DNA of 44,390 nucleotides from Legionellaceae bacterium (GTDB taxonomy: Bacteria; Pseudomonadota; Gammaproteobacteria; Legionellales; Legionellaceae): assembly GCA_029212505.1 (NCBI GenBank), contig JARGOS010000012.1:1-44390 (forward strand), read 5' to 3'. The position numbers and the translations under genes were made by a program. Shown one piece after another: positions 25,185-34,866 of the stretch. Position 1 is the first letter of the stretch. Every line of letters begins with the position of its first letter. Under the pieces are notes generated by a model, which had not been told where the DNA came from, searched no databases, and saw only the letters and a program-made list of their open reading frames with translations.

Positions 25185-26498
25185 TTAAGCTTCATTTTTA
25201 AGAGGGTTACAATAAGTTTCTTTCAACATCAACACCAAGGCCAATGCAATGAGCGAGCATACTGGCAATATCTTCAAACCAAATTGAAAATCTGACAATA
25301 AAATTTGCTCGACATGATAAGCTTGAGCTCCAGCCATATGATCCACTAATTTACCAACCACGGGTTGTAGAACAGCCCCCACAAGAATAGAAGCCATGTT
25401 GGTGAAGGCAATCGCTGTTCCAATCACCGCACGCTGATGTATCTCCGTTGAAAGTGCATAAGCAATTGCCACCCCTGTGTTTGTAAACCCCAGAAAAAAA
25501 CATAATACATACAACATGGTTTGATCGAGACCGGGGTAGAAAATAATCAACGATGACAGAATAAAACCGCAGATAGCGGAGGCAATCATGATGGGCTTAC
25601 GACGCCCCATTCTATCCGAGAGCCAGCCTGACAAAGGCCCACCGATACTCCAACCAATAAAAATTAAGCCAATTGAAAAAGCCGCTGCATGCGCATGCAG
25701 GCCGCGACCGTATTGTAAGTAGGCAGCCCCTAACGATTCACCAATCACGGCTGTCGGCCCAAACAAAAACCCAGCATACAAAGCATTAATCCACGTTTGT
25801 TTGCTTGAAAGTACGACGCGAACCCCAGAATAAATGCTAAGCATTTCATCCGTTTTAGTCTTATATTCGTAATTTTCTGATTTAGGTTTATCACGAATAT
25901 ATTGATGCAAGAGTATAGCTAAGATAATAAATAAAAAAGCGATCGCCAACATACTGTGTCGCCACCCAATATTATCCACTAAAAAAGACACGGGGGCTTG
26001 ACCTGTTGCAGCACCCAGCATACCAAGCGCCTGCGTTAACCCCGCAAGCAGGCCTAACATGTTCGGAGGAAACCATGACGTGGCTAAACGCAAGGCCGAA
26101 ATCATGGCAAACGCCGCACTAAAACCTATCAGCATTCTTCCAACCGATGCGATACCTAAACTATCAGCAAGACCAAACACGCAACAACCAAAAGCAGTCA
26201 ATAACGACATCAACGTTAATAACCAACGAATACTCACTCGGTCAACCATCAGCCCCACAGGAATTTGCATCAAAACATAAGGCACATAAAACGATGCGGT
26301 CAAAATACCGAATTGTGCTTCGTTCATACCAAAATCAAGTTGCAAAAAACGATGCATCACACTTGGGGTGACGCGCGCCATATAATCAGAAAAATAAAAT
26401 ATCGCGGCCAAACCCCATACTAACCACGCACAACGCGTTGTTTTTTCGAGACTATTCTGATTTATTGATAAATGATTAGAGCTAATAGGCATATTCAC
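25185..26498 (-). CDS. Major facilitator superfamily transporter
   Basis: A 437-residue inner-membrane transporter with about 12 helices. The first half contains the MFS loop signature in GLMVDRVSIRWLL (form GxxxDRxxxR) after helix 2, and the second half repeats it as GWLSDRMGRRKPI. The N-terminal part FYFSDYMARVTPSVMHRFL is typical of the anion:cation symporter or hexose-phosphate branches common in Legionella and Coxiella. Between halves there is a charged loop IRDKPKSENYEYKTK. The substrate cannot be inferred. It is a single gene with a 229-base upstream spacer holding tandem heptamers. Confidence 0.88.
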   Translation of the reverse strand: MNMPISSNHLSINQNSLEKTTRCAWLVWGLAAIFYFSDYMARVTPSVMHRFLQLDFGMNEAQFGILTASFYVPYVLMQIPVGLMVDRVSIRWLLTLMSLLTAFGCCVFGLADSLGIASVGRMLIGFSAAFAMISALRLATSWFPPNMLGLLAGLTQALGMLGAATGQAPVSFLVDNIGWRHSMLAIAFLFIILAILLHQYIRDKPKSENYEYKTKTDEMLSIYSGVRVVLSSKQTWINALYAGFLFGPTAVIGESLGAAYLQYGRGLHAHAAAFSIGLIFIGWSIGGPLSGWLSDRMGRRKPIMIASAICGFILSSLIIFYPGLDQTMLYVLCFFLGFTNTGVAIAYALSTEIHQRAVIGTAIAFTNMASILVGAVLQPVVGKLVDHMAGAQAYHVEQILLSDFQFGLKILPVCSLIALALVLMLKETYCNPLKNEA

Positions 26499-26696
26499 AA
26501 CTTAATTGCACTCACGTACAATGCAGAATTTAAAAGTCGGTATAGACTGCTCGATTTACCTTCAAAATGCAAGTTTTTCTAGGTAGGCATGGTTAATGGT
26601 TACAAAAGAAATAATTTTCCTTACTGCCTTCACCTCGTTCTATTTTGACGAGATAAAGACGGTAGGAAACAGGTAGAGGTCTATCAAAATATATTA

Positions 26697-26723
26697 TCTA
26701 AATCTAAAATCTAAAATCTAAAA
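26697..26723. repeat. Tandem heptamer TCTAAAA x4
   Basis: One TCTAAA and three TCTAAAA units directly follow (on the minus strand) the stop codon of the RMF-like gene. The remaining 26499-26696 spacer shows no gene or strong hairpin. Confidence 0.8.
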
Positions 26724-26727
26724 AATA

Positions 26728-27120
26728 TTAAGCAACTAAATCAATCACTTGGTAACCCAAAATAGCAGAAACAGCGATAACACTTGCGATTTCTAACGCA
26801 CGCAGCAAATAATTTCCTGATGTTTCATAAAAAGCATCATCGTTTGCAGAGGTTAAATCCGCTGCATTATCTTCTGGATGCTCAGCATCAAATGCAAACA
26901 ACGGTTGATCTTCATAAAAACCAGCCCACCAGCCTTCGCTCCATTGTTCATAATTATGAGATGCTACGTCATAAGGATTTTCATCTTCAGATATGCCGGC
27001 ACGCGCAGACTCGTAGCCAAAGGCATAACACTCTTCCACCGTTGGGTAATCCACATGAAAACGAAATTTAATATCAGGCATCACATCCGTCAGCTCATTC
27101 ATCGTTGAGTCATTCATCAT
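26728..27120 (-). CDS. RMF-like domain protein with C-terminal membrane segment
   Basis: A 130-residue acidic protein. Residues about 31-71 resemble ribosome modulation factor: GYESARAGISEDENPYD, then EQWSEGWWAGF, against the RMF pattern GYxAGxxGxSxxxCPY followed by QWLxGW. The Cys of RMF is Asn here. RMF dimerises (hibernates) 70S ribosomes in stationary phase. Unlike the 55-residue basic RMF, this protein has an acidic spacer (72-100) and ends in a hydrophobic helix (LLRALEIASVIAVSAILGYQVIDLV), which would place it in the inner membrane as a tail-anchored protein. GGAG lies eight bases before the ATG. It stands alone. Weak similarity means it could be an unrelated small domain. Confidence 0.6.
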   Translation of the reverse strand: MMNDSTMNELTDVMPDIKFRFHVDYPTVEECYAFGYESARAGISEDENPYDVASHNYEQWSEGWWAGFYEDQPLFAFDAEHPEDNAADLTSANDDAFYETSGNYLLRALEIASVIAVSAILGYQVIDLVA

Positions 27121-27273
27121 TGAGTACTCCTTGTTTATATATATTCAATATATTCTCAGAAGATAAAACAACCTAACAACTCATTCTCCTGTGTAAAATT
27201 GAGTTTATGCCAGCATGAAAAAAATATAGGGGATCGTTTTGTTTTTTACACTTTCTTAACAAATTAAAAAAAC

Positions 27274-27933
27274 TTAAGGAGCAAGTCGTTCTTTTTTCCA
27301 TGATTTATCGTCTTTAGCGTATAAAATGCGATCGTGAAGACGATTATCGCGACCCTGCCAAAACTCCATTTCATCCACAAAAACAGCAAAACCACCCCAG
27401 TTTACGGGCCGTTCAACTTCATGATTGCACTGTATTTGCTCTTGCATAACGTGTTCAACTTGAGCTTCTAAATAGGCTCGATCAGTAATAATTTGGCTTT
27501 GAGGTGACGCAATCGCGCTGTATTGGCTCGCTTTAGGACGCGATGCAAAATATGCATCAGATTCAGCATCGCTCACACGCTGAACAGCCCCACGAATACG
27601 CACCTGACGTACCATGGTCGGCCAATAAAAAGTTAACGCCGCATAGGGCGTTGTATTAAGCTGTAAGGCTTTAGAGCTGTTATAATTTGTATAAAAAACA
27701 AAGGCATTGTTTTCAATGCCTTTGAGTAAAACCACACGCGCATCAGGACGGCCTTGTGAATCCACCGTCGATAAGACCATCGCCGTTGGATCCAACACTT
27801 CACTGGAAACCGCTTCTTGAAACCACTGGTCAAACTGCACCCAGGGTGAGTCAGCCATTTCCTGTTTATTTAAGCCTCGTTGACCATATTCACGTCGATT
27901 AGACGCAAGAGCCGTAGGATGATGCTGTGTCAT
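27274..27933 (-). CDS. pdxH: Pyridoxamine/pyridoxine 5'-phosphate oxidase
   Basis: FMN enzyme that oxidises PNP or PMP to pyridoxal 5'-phosphate. The 219-residue protein matches E. coli PdxH in length and sequence: REYGQRGL, PTAMVLSTVDSQGRPDARVVLLKG, FYTNYNSSKALQL, ALTFYWPTMVRQVRIRGAVQRV, FASRPKASQYSAIASPQS and the C-terminal EFWQGRDNRLHDRILY with WKKERLAP. It begins eight bases after sucD and so is most likely the last gene of the sdh-suc transcript, an uncommon partner for TCA-cycle genes. Confidence 0.95.
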   Translation of the reverse strand: MTQHHPTALASNRREYGQRGLNKQEMADSPWVQFDQWFQEAVSSEVLDPTAMVLSTVDSQGRPDARVVLLKGIENNAFVFYTNYNSSKALQLNTTPYAALTFYWPTMVRQVRIRGAVQRVSDAESDAYFASRPKASQYSAIASPQSQIITDRAYLEAQVEHVMQEQIQCNHEVERPVNWGGFAVFVDEMEFWQGRDNRLHDRILYAKDDKSWKKERLAP

Positions 27934-27941
27934 ATATAAAC

Positions 27942-28817
27942 TTACCAGCCTGTTATCTCAGCAACCGCCTCACCTAGATCAGCCGGTGAACGTACGGTTT
28001 TAACACCCGCAGCTTCAAGTGCTGCATATTTATCAGCAGCCGTACCTTTACCACCTGAAATAATTGCACCGGCATGGCCCATACGCTTACCCGCTGGAGC
28101 AGTTACACCCGCAATATAAGCAACCACCGGTTTGGTGATATTTGCTTTGATAAACGCAGCCGCTTCTTCTTCAGCTGTTCCACCAATTTCACCCACCAAA
28201 ATAATCGCTTCGGTTTGGGGATCTTGCTCAAACAAAGCCAGTGCATCAATAAACGATGTTCCAGGAATCGGATCGCCACCAATACCCACACAGGTACTTT
28301 GTCCAAAACCTTTATCCGTGGTTTGTTTGACCGCTTCATAAGTCAACGTACCTGAACGCGAAACAATCCCGACTTTACCTGGAAGATGAATCGAACCCGG
28401 CATAATGCCCATTTTGCATGCGCCTGGCGTAATCACACCTGGGCAATTAGGACCAACTAACCGACTGCTGGTGTTATTTTCTAAATAAACTTTGACTTCG
28501 AGCATATCTAATGCAGGCACGCCTTCAGTAATACACACGATAAGTTCAATACCGGCATCCGCCGCTTCAATAATCGAGTCTTTACAAAAAGGAGCGGGTA
28601 CGTAAATCACCGTTGCCTCTGCACCGGTTGCTTCGACCGCTTCTTGAACCGTATTAAATACAGGCAAACCTAAATGGGTTTGTCCACCTTTGCCCGGTGT
28701 AACACCACCGACCATATTTGTACCGTATTCAATGGCTTGCTCAGAGTGAAACGTACCTTGTTTCCCCGTAAATCCTTGGCAAATCACCTTGGTGTTTTTA
28801 TCTACTAAAATACTCAT
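27942..28817 (-). CDS. sucD: Succinyl-CoA synthetase, alpha subunit
   Basis: With SucC converts succinyl-CoA to succinate with ATP or GTP formation. The 291-residue subunit has the CoA-binding N-terminal Rossmann part ([20 protein letters not shown]), the [10 protein letters not shown] segment, [12 protein letters not shown], and the phosphorylated His in [17 protein letters not shown], His248 by my count (E. coli His246). It lies 34 bases after sucC in the same operon. Confidence 0.97.
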   Translation of the reverse strand: MSILVDKNTKVICQGFTGKQGTFHSEQAIEYGTNMVGGVTPGKGGQTHLGLPVFNTVQEAVEATGAEATVIYVPAPFCKDSIIEAADAGIELIVCITEGVPALDMLEVKVYLENNTSSRLVGPNCPGVITPGACKMGIMPGSIHLPGKVGIVSRSGTLTYEAVKQTTDKGFGQSTCVGIGGDPIPGTSFIDALALFEQDPQTEAIILVGEIGGTAEEEAAAFIKANITKPVVAYIAGVTAPAGKRMGHAGAIISGGKGTAADKYAALEAAGVKTVRSPADLGEAVAEITGW

Positions 28818-28851
28818 ACTTGTCTAGCCTCTAAAATTTTATCGTCAGGTG

Positions 28852-30012
28852 TTACGCAGTCGCTGCAACAATTTTTTTCGCAGCATCCGTTAAACCATCT
28901 GCAGCAATAACATTGAGATCGCTTTTATTTAAAATCTCAGCACCAGCAATCGCCTGATTACCTTCGAGACGAACCACCACAGGTACATCGACTTGTACCT
29001 CTTTAACGGCTGCTAAAATACCTTCGGCAATCAAATCACAACGTACGATACCACCAAAAATATTAACCAAAACACCTTGAACGTTATCATCCGATAAAAT
29101 AATCTTGAATGCTTCAGCAACACGCTCTTTGGTCGCACCACCACCTACATCTAAAAAGTTAGCCGGATCGCCACCGTGAAGTTTAATCACATCCATCGTC
29201 GCCATTGCAAGGCCGGCACCGTTCACCATACAACCAATGTTGCCATCTAACGGAATGTAATTCAGTTCCCAATCACGCGCTCGGTTTTCACGATCATCTT
29301 CTTGCGATGTATCACGTAAACCTTTGAGATCAGGATGGCGATATAATGCATTTTCATCTAATGCAACTTTACCGTCGAGGCAAATTAAATCTCCGGCCCC
29401 TGTCACAACCAATGGATTAATTTCTAATAAACTCAGATCACACTCAACAAAAAGCTTACCTAACGTCGTCATGATATGCGTCAGTTGTTTAATTTGAGGA
29501 CTTGTTAATCCTAAGCTAAAACCAACGTCACGGCATTGGTACGGCATAATACCGACCATAGGATCCATATCAACTTTGATGATTTTTTCAGGTGTGTTTT
29601 CTGCTACATCTTCGATATCAACACCACCTTCAGTCGATGCCATAAAAACAACGCGACGTGTGGCGCGGTCCACCACGGCACCCAAGTATAACTCACGTGC
29701 AATATCACTGGTTTCTTCAACCAATAATGCATTCACAGGTTGGCCTGCAGCATCGGTTTGATAGGTAACTAAGTTGGTTCCTAATAATTTTTGAGCAAAC
29801 GCGGTTAACTCTTCCTGCGTTGAAAGCAATTTAACGCCCCCAGCTTTTCCTCTTCCGCCAGCATGCACTTGTGCCTTCACAACCCACGTTGGGGTTGATA
29901 ACGTGGACGCCACTTGCAAGGCATCTTCAACGTTGTAGGCAACATTACCGTTAGGTACAGGTAAATTATAACGCGCAAACAGCTGTTTGGCTTGGTATTC
30001 ATGTAAGTTCAT
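28852..30012 (-). CDS. sucC: Succinyl-CoA synthetase, beta subunit
   Basis: The 386-residue nucleotide-binding subunit. It has the ATP-grasp fold starting [20 protein letters not shown], the [18 protein letters not shown] loop, [20 protein letters not shown], and the C-terminal [16 protein letters not shown] and [11 protein letters not shown] segments that meet the alpha subunit. Length is as in E. coli (388). It follows sucB by 21 bases. Confidence 0.97.
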   Translation of the reverse strand: MNLHEYQAKQLFARYNLPVPNGNVAYNVEDALQVASTLSTPTWVVKAQVHAGGRGKAGGVKLLSTQEELTAFAQKLLGTNLVTYQTDAAGQPVNALLVEETSDIARELYLGAVVDRATRRVVFMASTEGGVDIEDVAENTPEKIIKVDMDPMVGIMPYQCRDVGFSLGLTSPQIKQLTHIMTTLGKLFVECDLSLLEINPLVVTGAGDLICLDGKVALDENALYRHPDLKGLRDTSQEDDRENRARDWELNYIPLDGNIGCMVNGAGLAMATMDVIKLHGGDPANFLDVGGGATKERVAEAFKIILSDDNVQGVLVNIFGGIVRCDLIAEGILAAVKEVQVDVPVVVRLEGNQAIAGAEILNKSDLNVIAADGLTDAAKKIVAATA

Positions 30013-30033
30013 ATAGTCAATACTCTACTTCAA

Positions 30034-31227
30034 TCAAACATTTAGTAACAAGCGCGCAGGATCTTCTAACAATTCCTTCACACTCACCAAAAACTGCACG
30101 GACTCACGTCCATCAATCAGACGATGATCATAAGACAACGCCAAATACATCATCGGACGAATCACAATCTCGCCGTTTTCAACAACAGGCCTGTCTTGAA
30201 TTTTATGCATGCCTAAAATACCCGTTTGTGGCGGATTCAAGATAGGTGTTGCTAAGAGAGAACCAAATACCCCACCGTTGGTGATGGTAAATGTTCCACC
30301 TTGCATATCTTCCATCCCTAATTTACCAGTTCGTGCACGACCCGCTAAATCTCCGATGGTTTGCTCGATGCCTGCCATGCTTAAATTATCAGCATCGCGA
30401 AGAACGGGCACAACTAAACCACGCTCGGTCGACACGGCAATCCCAACATCATAATACCCGTGATACACCACATCATGCCCATCAATCGACGCATTCACCG
30501 AAGGAAAACGTTTCAGCGACTCAACCACTGCACGTGTAAAAAACGACATAAATCCAAGTTTGACACCGTGTTTTTTCTCAAACGAGGTTTTATATTCCGC
30601 GCGTAAATCCATCACGGCTTTTAAATTCACTTCGTTAAACGTTGTGAGCATCGCAGCATTGTGTTGTGCTTCTAACAAACGCTCAGCAATACGCACGCGC
30701 AAGCGAGACATAGGAACACGGCGCTCTTCACGTGCACCTGCTGGTGTGGCTACCGGTGTAGCTTCTGATGCAGGAGCTGCTGCGGGTGCTGCAGGCTTGC
30801 TTTGGCTATCACCGCGTGATGAAGCAATAAAAGCATCCACATCCGCTTTAGTAATACGTCCATCTTTACCCGAACCTGAAATATCAGCGGGGTTTAAATC
30901 ATGTTCGGCCATCAAACGCCTAACCGCAGGGCCCGTCGATGGCTCAGCATCTTTAGCTTCTACTTGTTCAGAAGGTTTTGCAACGGCCCCACCTTCTTTT
31001 AGTTTAGCCAAAAGCTGTCCCGACACGACCGTATCACCCACTTGAAAGAGACAGGCCTCTAAAACACCGTCAGCAGGCGCGGGGACTTCAAGGACGACTT
31101 TATCTGTTTCAAGATCGAGTAAATTCTCATCTCGAGTAACTGGATCACCTGGCTTTTTATGCCAAGCAGCAATGGTGGCATCAGCCACAGATTCTGGCAA
31201 GACCGGTACTTTGACTTCGATCGACAT
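30034..31227 (-). CDS. sucB: Dihydrolipoyllysine-residue succinyltransferase (E2 of 2-oxoglutarate dehydrogenase)
   Basis: Core enzyme of the 2-oxoglutarate dehydrogenase complex. The 397-residue protein has one lipoyl domain (1-80) with the lipoylated Lys in [10 protein letters not shown], an Ala/Pro-rich linker, and a peripheral subunit-binding domain (about 95-135, [22 protein letters not shown]). The catalytic domain from about 165 has the active-site His in [12 protein letters not shown] second Ala/Pro linker ([16 protein letters not shown]) connects the last two. It follows sucA by 59 bases. Confidence 0.97.
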   Translation of the reverse strand: MSIEVKVPVLPESVADATIAAWHKKPGDPVTRDENLLDLETDKVVLEVPAPADGVLEACLFQVGDTVVSGQLLAKLKEGGAVAKPSEQVEAKDAEPSTGPAVRRLMAEHDLNPADISGSGKDGRITKADVDAFIASSRGDSQSKPAAPAAAPASEATPVATPAGAREERRVPMSRLRVRIAERLLEAQHNAAMLTTFNEVNLKAVMDLRAEYKTSFEKKHGVKLGFMSFFTRAVVESLKRFPSVNASIDGHDVVYHGYYDVGIAVSTERGLVVPVLRDADNLSMAGIEQTIGDLAGRARTGKLGMEDMQGGTFTITNGGVFGSLLATPILNPPQTGILGMHKIQDRPVVENGEIVIRPMMYLALSYDHRLIDGRESVQFLVSVKELLEDPARLLLNV

Positions 31228-31286
31228 GATTTTAACCTTATTTATTCAACATTCAATTCAACAAAAAACAAGCCCATAAGTCAGGT

Positions 31287-34100
31287 TTATTCCCCAACGA
31301 GTGCTTGCTCCACTAACGCATGTTGCTCCTGTGCATGAGCGCTCGCACTTCCCGTTGCCGGTGAAGCCGCAAACCCACGTCCAGCATAACGAAGCGATTG
31401 GTCGGCTTGTAAGCAATCTTGCATATTATGCTGCGACGAAAACCAAACACCCTGATTTTTAGGTTCTTCTTGACACCAAACAATGTGTTTTGCTTCAGAA
31501 TATTTCACAAGTTCCGCCCGAAGCGCTTCTTTAGGAAATGGATAGAGCTGCTCTAAGCGAATAATAGCCACATCGTGCTGTTTATTTTCCCGACGCTTTT
31601 GTAGCAAGTCATAATAAACCTTTCCAGAACATAACACCACGCGCTTCACACCCTCAGGTTTAATTGGATCAACCTCAGGAATCACATTATGAAATTTACC
31701 GTCGACCAAATCAGAAAGCGGTGAAACAGCCAATTTATGTCGAAGCAAACTTTTGGGCGTCATAATAATCAGCGGTCGGCGGAAAGGCCGTATCAGCTGA
31801 CGACGCAGCAAATGGAAAATTTGCGACGGCGTGGTTGGCATACACACTTGAATATTTTGTTGCGCACACAACTGCAAATAACGCTCCAAACGCGCTGAAG
31901 AATGCTCTGGACCTTGGCCTTCGTAACCATGAGGCAATAGCATCACAAGCCCACACAATCGGCCCCATTTCTGCTCACCTGAACTAATAAACTGATCGAT
32001 CACCACTTGAGCGCCATTGGCAAAGTCACCAAATTGCCCTTCCCAAAGCACTAAGAAATTTGGCTCCGAGGTCGCATAACCGTATTCAAAAGCAAGTACC
32101 GCTTCTTCAGAAAGCACCGAGTCAATCACAAGTGCAGGTTTGATGCCATCAGCAACGAGGTTTTCAAGCGGAATGGTTGTCTCGCCCGTTTCCATATCAT
32201 GCAATACCGCATGACGATGAGCAAACGTACCTCGACCACAGTCCTGACCAGAAAGACGTACGCCATATCCTTCATGCAGTAAACTTGCGTAAGCCATGGT
32301 CTCAGCGTAGCCCCAGTTCATCGAGATCTCGCCTTTTGCCATTTTTTCGCGTTCGTTTAATAAACGCTTAACCACAGGATGAACCTGAAAACCCTCGGGC
32401 AAATCCTGAAGCTTTTGAGATAACGCTTGAATCGTATCTAACGGAACCGATGTATCGACAGGAGCATCCCATGCAGTGTTCCAATAAGGCGTCCAATCGG
32501 TGGCTATTTTGCCTTTATAATTTTCGTGTGTGGTATCCACAACACTTTCGCCGCGATCTAATTTATCCCGATACGCATTCATTGCATCATCAACATCAGC
32601 TTGGGAAAGCAAACCTTCTGTGATTAATTTTTCAGCATACAAAGCACGGATCGGTTTAATTTTTTTGATGGCTTTATACATCAACGGTTGCGTTACAGAA
32701 GGTTCATCTGCCTCATTATGCCCATGTCGTCGATAACACACCAAATCCAGCACCACGTCGCGTTTAAATTTCATTCTAAAATCAAACGCCATCTGTGTTG
32801 CAAAAATAACGGCTTCAGGATCGTCGCCATTCACATGAATCACAGGTGCTTGGACCATTTTAGCCACGTCGGTGCAATACAGCGTTGAGCGTGAATCAAG
32901 AGGATTACTTGTGGTAAAACCAATTTGATTATTAATCACAATATGAACGGTCCCACCGGTGCAGTACCCACGTGCTTGTGAAAAATTGAACGTCTCCATC
33001 ACAACACCCTGGCCTGCAAACGCAGCATCACCATGAATCACAACCGGAAGCACTTGCTTTTTCTCGATAAGATCATCGCGTCGACGCAAGCGTGAACGAG
33101 AAGAACCTTGGACCACAGGACCAATAATCTCAAGATGTGATGGGTTAAACGCCAGTGACACATGCACGACATTTTTAGAACTGGTCGGTAAATCGGATGA
33201 GAAACCCATGTGATATTTAACATCACCTGTTCGCTCACCGTGTGAATGCTTACCTTCAAACTCTTGAAATAAAACTTCGGGCTTTTTACCTAAAACATTC
33301 ACAAGCACATTAAGACGACCGCGATGCGCCATACCCACAATCACTTCGCGCACTTCGTTTTTTCCGGCTTCACGAATGATTTCTTTCATCATCGGAACTA
33401 AAGCATCGCCACCTTCAAGTGAAAAGCGTTTTTGCCCAACAAAACGCGTTCCAAGATAACGCTCTAATCCATCGGCCGCAATCAACTCATCAAGCAACGC
33501 TTTCTTTCTTTCAGCGGTTAATGCACGACGTCCTCGTCCGGATTCCATTTGTTGCTGAATCCACATCACTTCATCGGCATTAGCAATATGCATATACTCA
33601 ATACCAATGCTGCCGCAATAGGTTTGTTTGAGTGCATCATGAATCACAGCCAAAGAAAAAGGCTCGTCAGAAAAACCTTTGCCAGCAAAAAATGTTTGAT
33701 TTAAATCTGCTTCTGTCAAATCATGATAAGCCAGTTCCAAACTTGGCGGCGCGTCTCGAACCACCATTTTCAGCGGATCTAAATTTGCCATAAGATGACC
33801 GTTGGTTCGATAAGCATTAATAAACTCGGTCACGCGCGCTTGCTTATCGCCTCCCTCGGATGACACAACCACGGCGTGTTTAGGGGCATGCGCTTGGGCT
33901 AAAAAATAGTCACGCAGTGCTCGATGTGAAATATCTGATGCTGCGCCATCAACCTTGGGTAAATTTTTAAATACAGCCGACCAATCACTCGATACCGAAT
34001 CTGGATCAGCCAAATAATCTTCATAGAGCCCATCAACATAGGCCATATTACCGCCAGACAAATAAGCTGTGTCCCAGGCGTTTTGTAAAGTATCACTCAT
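31287..34100 (-). CDS. sucA: 2-oxoglutarate dehydrogenase E1 component
   Basis: Thiamine-diphosphate enzyme that decarboxylates 2-oxoglutarate and succinylates the lipoyl group of SucB. The 937-residue protein has the N-terminal helical segment for complex binding (LQNAWDTAYLSGGNMAYVDGLYEDYLADPDSV in separate parts) and GMAHRGRLNVLVNVLGK. The thiamine site includes GDAAFAGQG with NNQIGFTT, and the transketolase-like half has FEYGYAT and HGYEGQGPEHSSARLER. ATG at 34100 is preferred since GGAG lies nine bases upstream; in-frame ATG 34106 and TTG 34115 are too close to it. It follows sdhB within the operon. Confidence 0.96.
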   Translation of the reverse strand: MSDTLQNAWDTAYLSGGNMAYVDGLYEDYLADPDSVSSDWSAVFKNLPKVDGAASDISHRALRDYFLAQAHAPKHAVVVSSEGGDKQARVTEFINAYRTNGHLMANLDPLKMVVRDAPPSLELAYHDLTEADLNQTFFAGKGFSDEPFSLAVIHDALKQTYCGSIGIEYMHIANADEVMWIQQQMESGRGRRALTAERKKALLDELIAADGLERYLGTRFVGQKRFSLEGGDALVPMMKEIIREAGKNEVREVIVGMAHRGRLNVLVNVLGKKPEVLFQEFEGKHSHGERTGDVKYHMGFSSDLPTSSKNVVHVSLAFNPSHLEIIGPVVQGSSRSRLRRRDDLIEKKQVLPVVIHGDAAFAGQGVVMETFNFSQARGYCTGGTVHIVINNQIGFTTSNPLDSRSTLYCTDVAKMVQAPVIHVNGDDPEAVIFATQMAFDFRMKFKRDVVLDLVCYRRHGHNEADEPSVTQPLMYKAIKKIKPIRALYAEKLITEGLLSQADVDDAMNAYRDKLDRGESVVDTTHENYKGKIATDWTPYWNTAWDAPVDTSVPLDTIQALSQKLQDLPEGFQVHPVVKRLLNEREKMAKGEISMNWGYAETMAYASLLHEGYGVRLSGQDCGRGTFAHRHAVLHDMETGETTIPLENLVADGIKPALVIDSVLSEEAVLAFEYGYATSEPNFLVLWEGQFGDFANGAQVVIDQFISSGEQKWGRLCGLVMLLPHGYEGQGPEHSSARLERYLQLCAQQNIQVCMPTTPSQIFHLLRRQLIRPFRRPLIIMTPKSLLRHKLAVSPLSDLVDGKFHNVIPEVDPIKPEGVKRVVLCSGKVYYDLLQKRRENKQHDVAIIRLEQLYPFPKEALRAELVKYSEAKHIVWCQEEPKNQGVWFSSQHNMQDCLQADQSLRYAGRGFAASPATGSASAHAQEQHALVEQALVGE

Positions 34101-34127
34101 AATCATGTTCTCCAACGAACAAATACA

Positions 34128-34850
34128 TCAAGTTTCGTCATCCAACATTTGCTGTCGAATTTCACTGATAGCATGTGTTGGATTGAGTCCCTTCGGACAA
34201 ACAGAGGCGCAGTTCATGATGCTTCGGCAACGAAACACGCTGAACGGATCTTGCATTTCTTCCAAACGTTGTTCGGTTGCGGTGTCTCGGCTATCCGCCA
34301 AGAATCGACGTGCCTGCAACAGGCCTGCAGGCCCTACAAATTTATCGGGATTCCACCAAAAAGATGGGCACGAACTCGTGCAACAACCACACATAATGCA
34401 CTCATACAAACCATCGAGTTTTGCACGGTCTTGTGGCGATTGAAGCCGCTCTTTTTCTGGTGGCGCTGTATCGTTTTGTAGATATGGTTTAATACGCTCA
34501 TATTGTTTAAAAAACGTGGACATATCAACAATAAGATCGCGCATCACCGCAAAGCCTGTTAAAGGACGTACCACAATCGTTTTTGTTTTTAACGCAGATA
34601 ACGGCGTAATGCATGCCAAACCATTGGCACCGTTAATATTCATGCCATCGGAGCCGCACACGCCTTCACGGCAAGATCGACGAAATGATAGTGTCGGATC
34701 TTGCTCTGCTTTCAAACGCTCTAGCAACGTCAACAACATCGGATCATTGGCCGTTGAAACACTCAGCTCATAATGCTTCATGTAAGGCTTCGTATCTGTC
34801 TCAGGATTATAACGATAAATAGACAGGTTAATCATTCGACTATCAGTCAT
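34128..34850 (-). CDS. sdhB: Succinate dehydrogenase iron-sulfur subunit
   Basis: Carries electrons from SdhA flavin to ubiquinone. The 240-residue protein has ligands for all three centres: [2Fe-2S] in CREGVCGSDGMNINGANGLAC, [4Fe-4S] in CIMCGCCTSSCP and the [3Fe-4S] and last ligands in CRSIMNCASVCPKGLNP. Length and order are standard. It lies 16 bases after sdhA. Confidence 0.97.
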   Translation of the reverse strand: MTDSRMINLSIYRYNPETDTKPYMKHYELSVSTANDPMLLTLLERLKAEQDPTLSFRRSCREGVCGSDGMNINGANGLACITPLSALKTKTIVVRPLTGFAVMRDLIVDMSTFFKQYERIKPYLQNDTAPPEKERLQSPQDRAKLDGLYECIMCGCCTSSCPSFWWNPDKFVGPAGLLQARRFLADSRDTATEQRLEEMQDPFSVFRCRSIMNCASVCPKGLNPTHAISEIRQQMLDDET

Positions 34851-34866
34851 AGGTGTGTATCCTTAA

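Noticed and set aside
30560-31045. 161-codon open frame on the plus strand
   Set aside because: It is antisense to the sucB lipoyl and linker region; Ala/Pro-rich coding leaves the opposite strand open. No ribosome site or family match.
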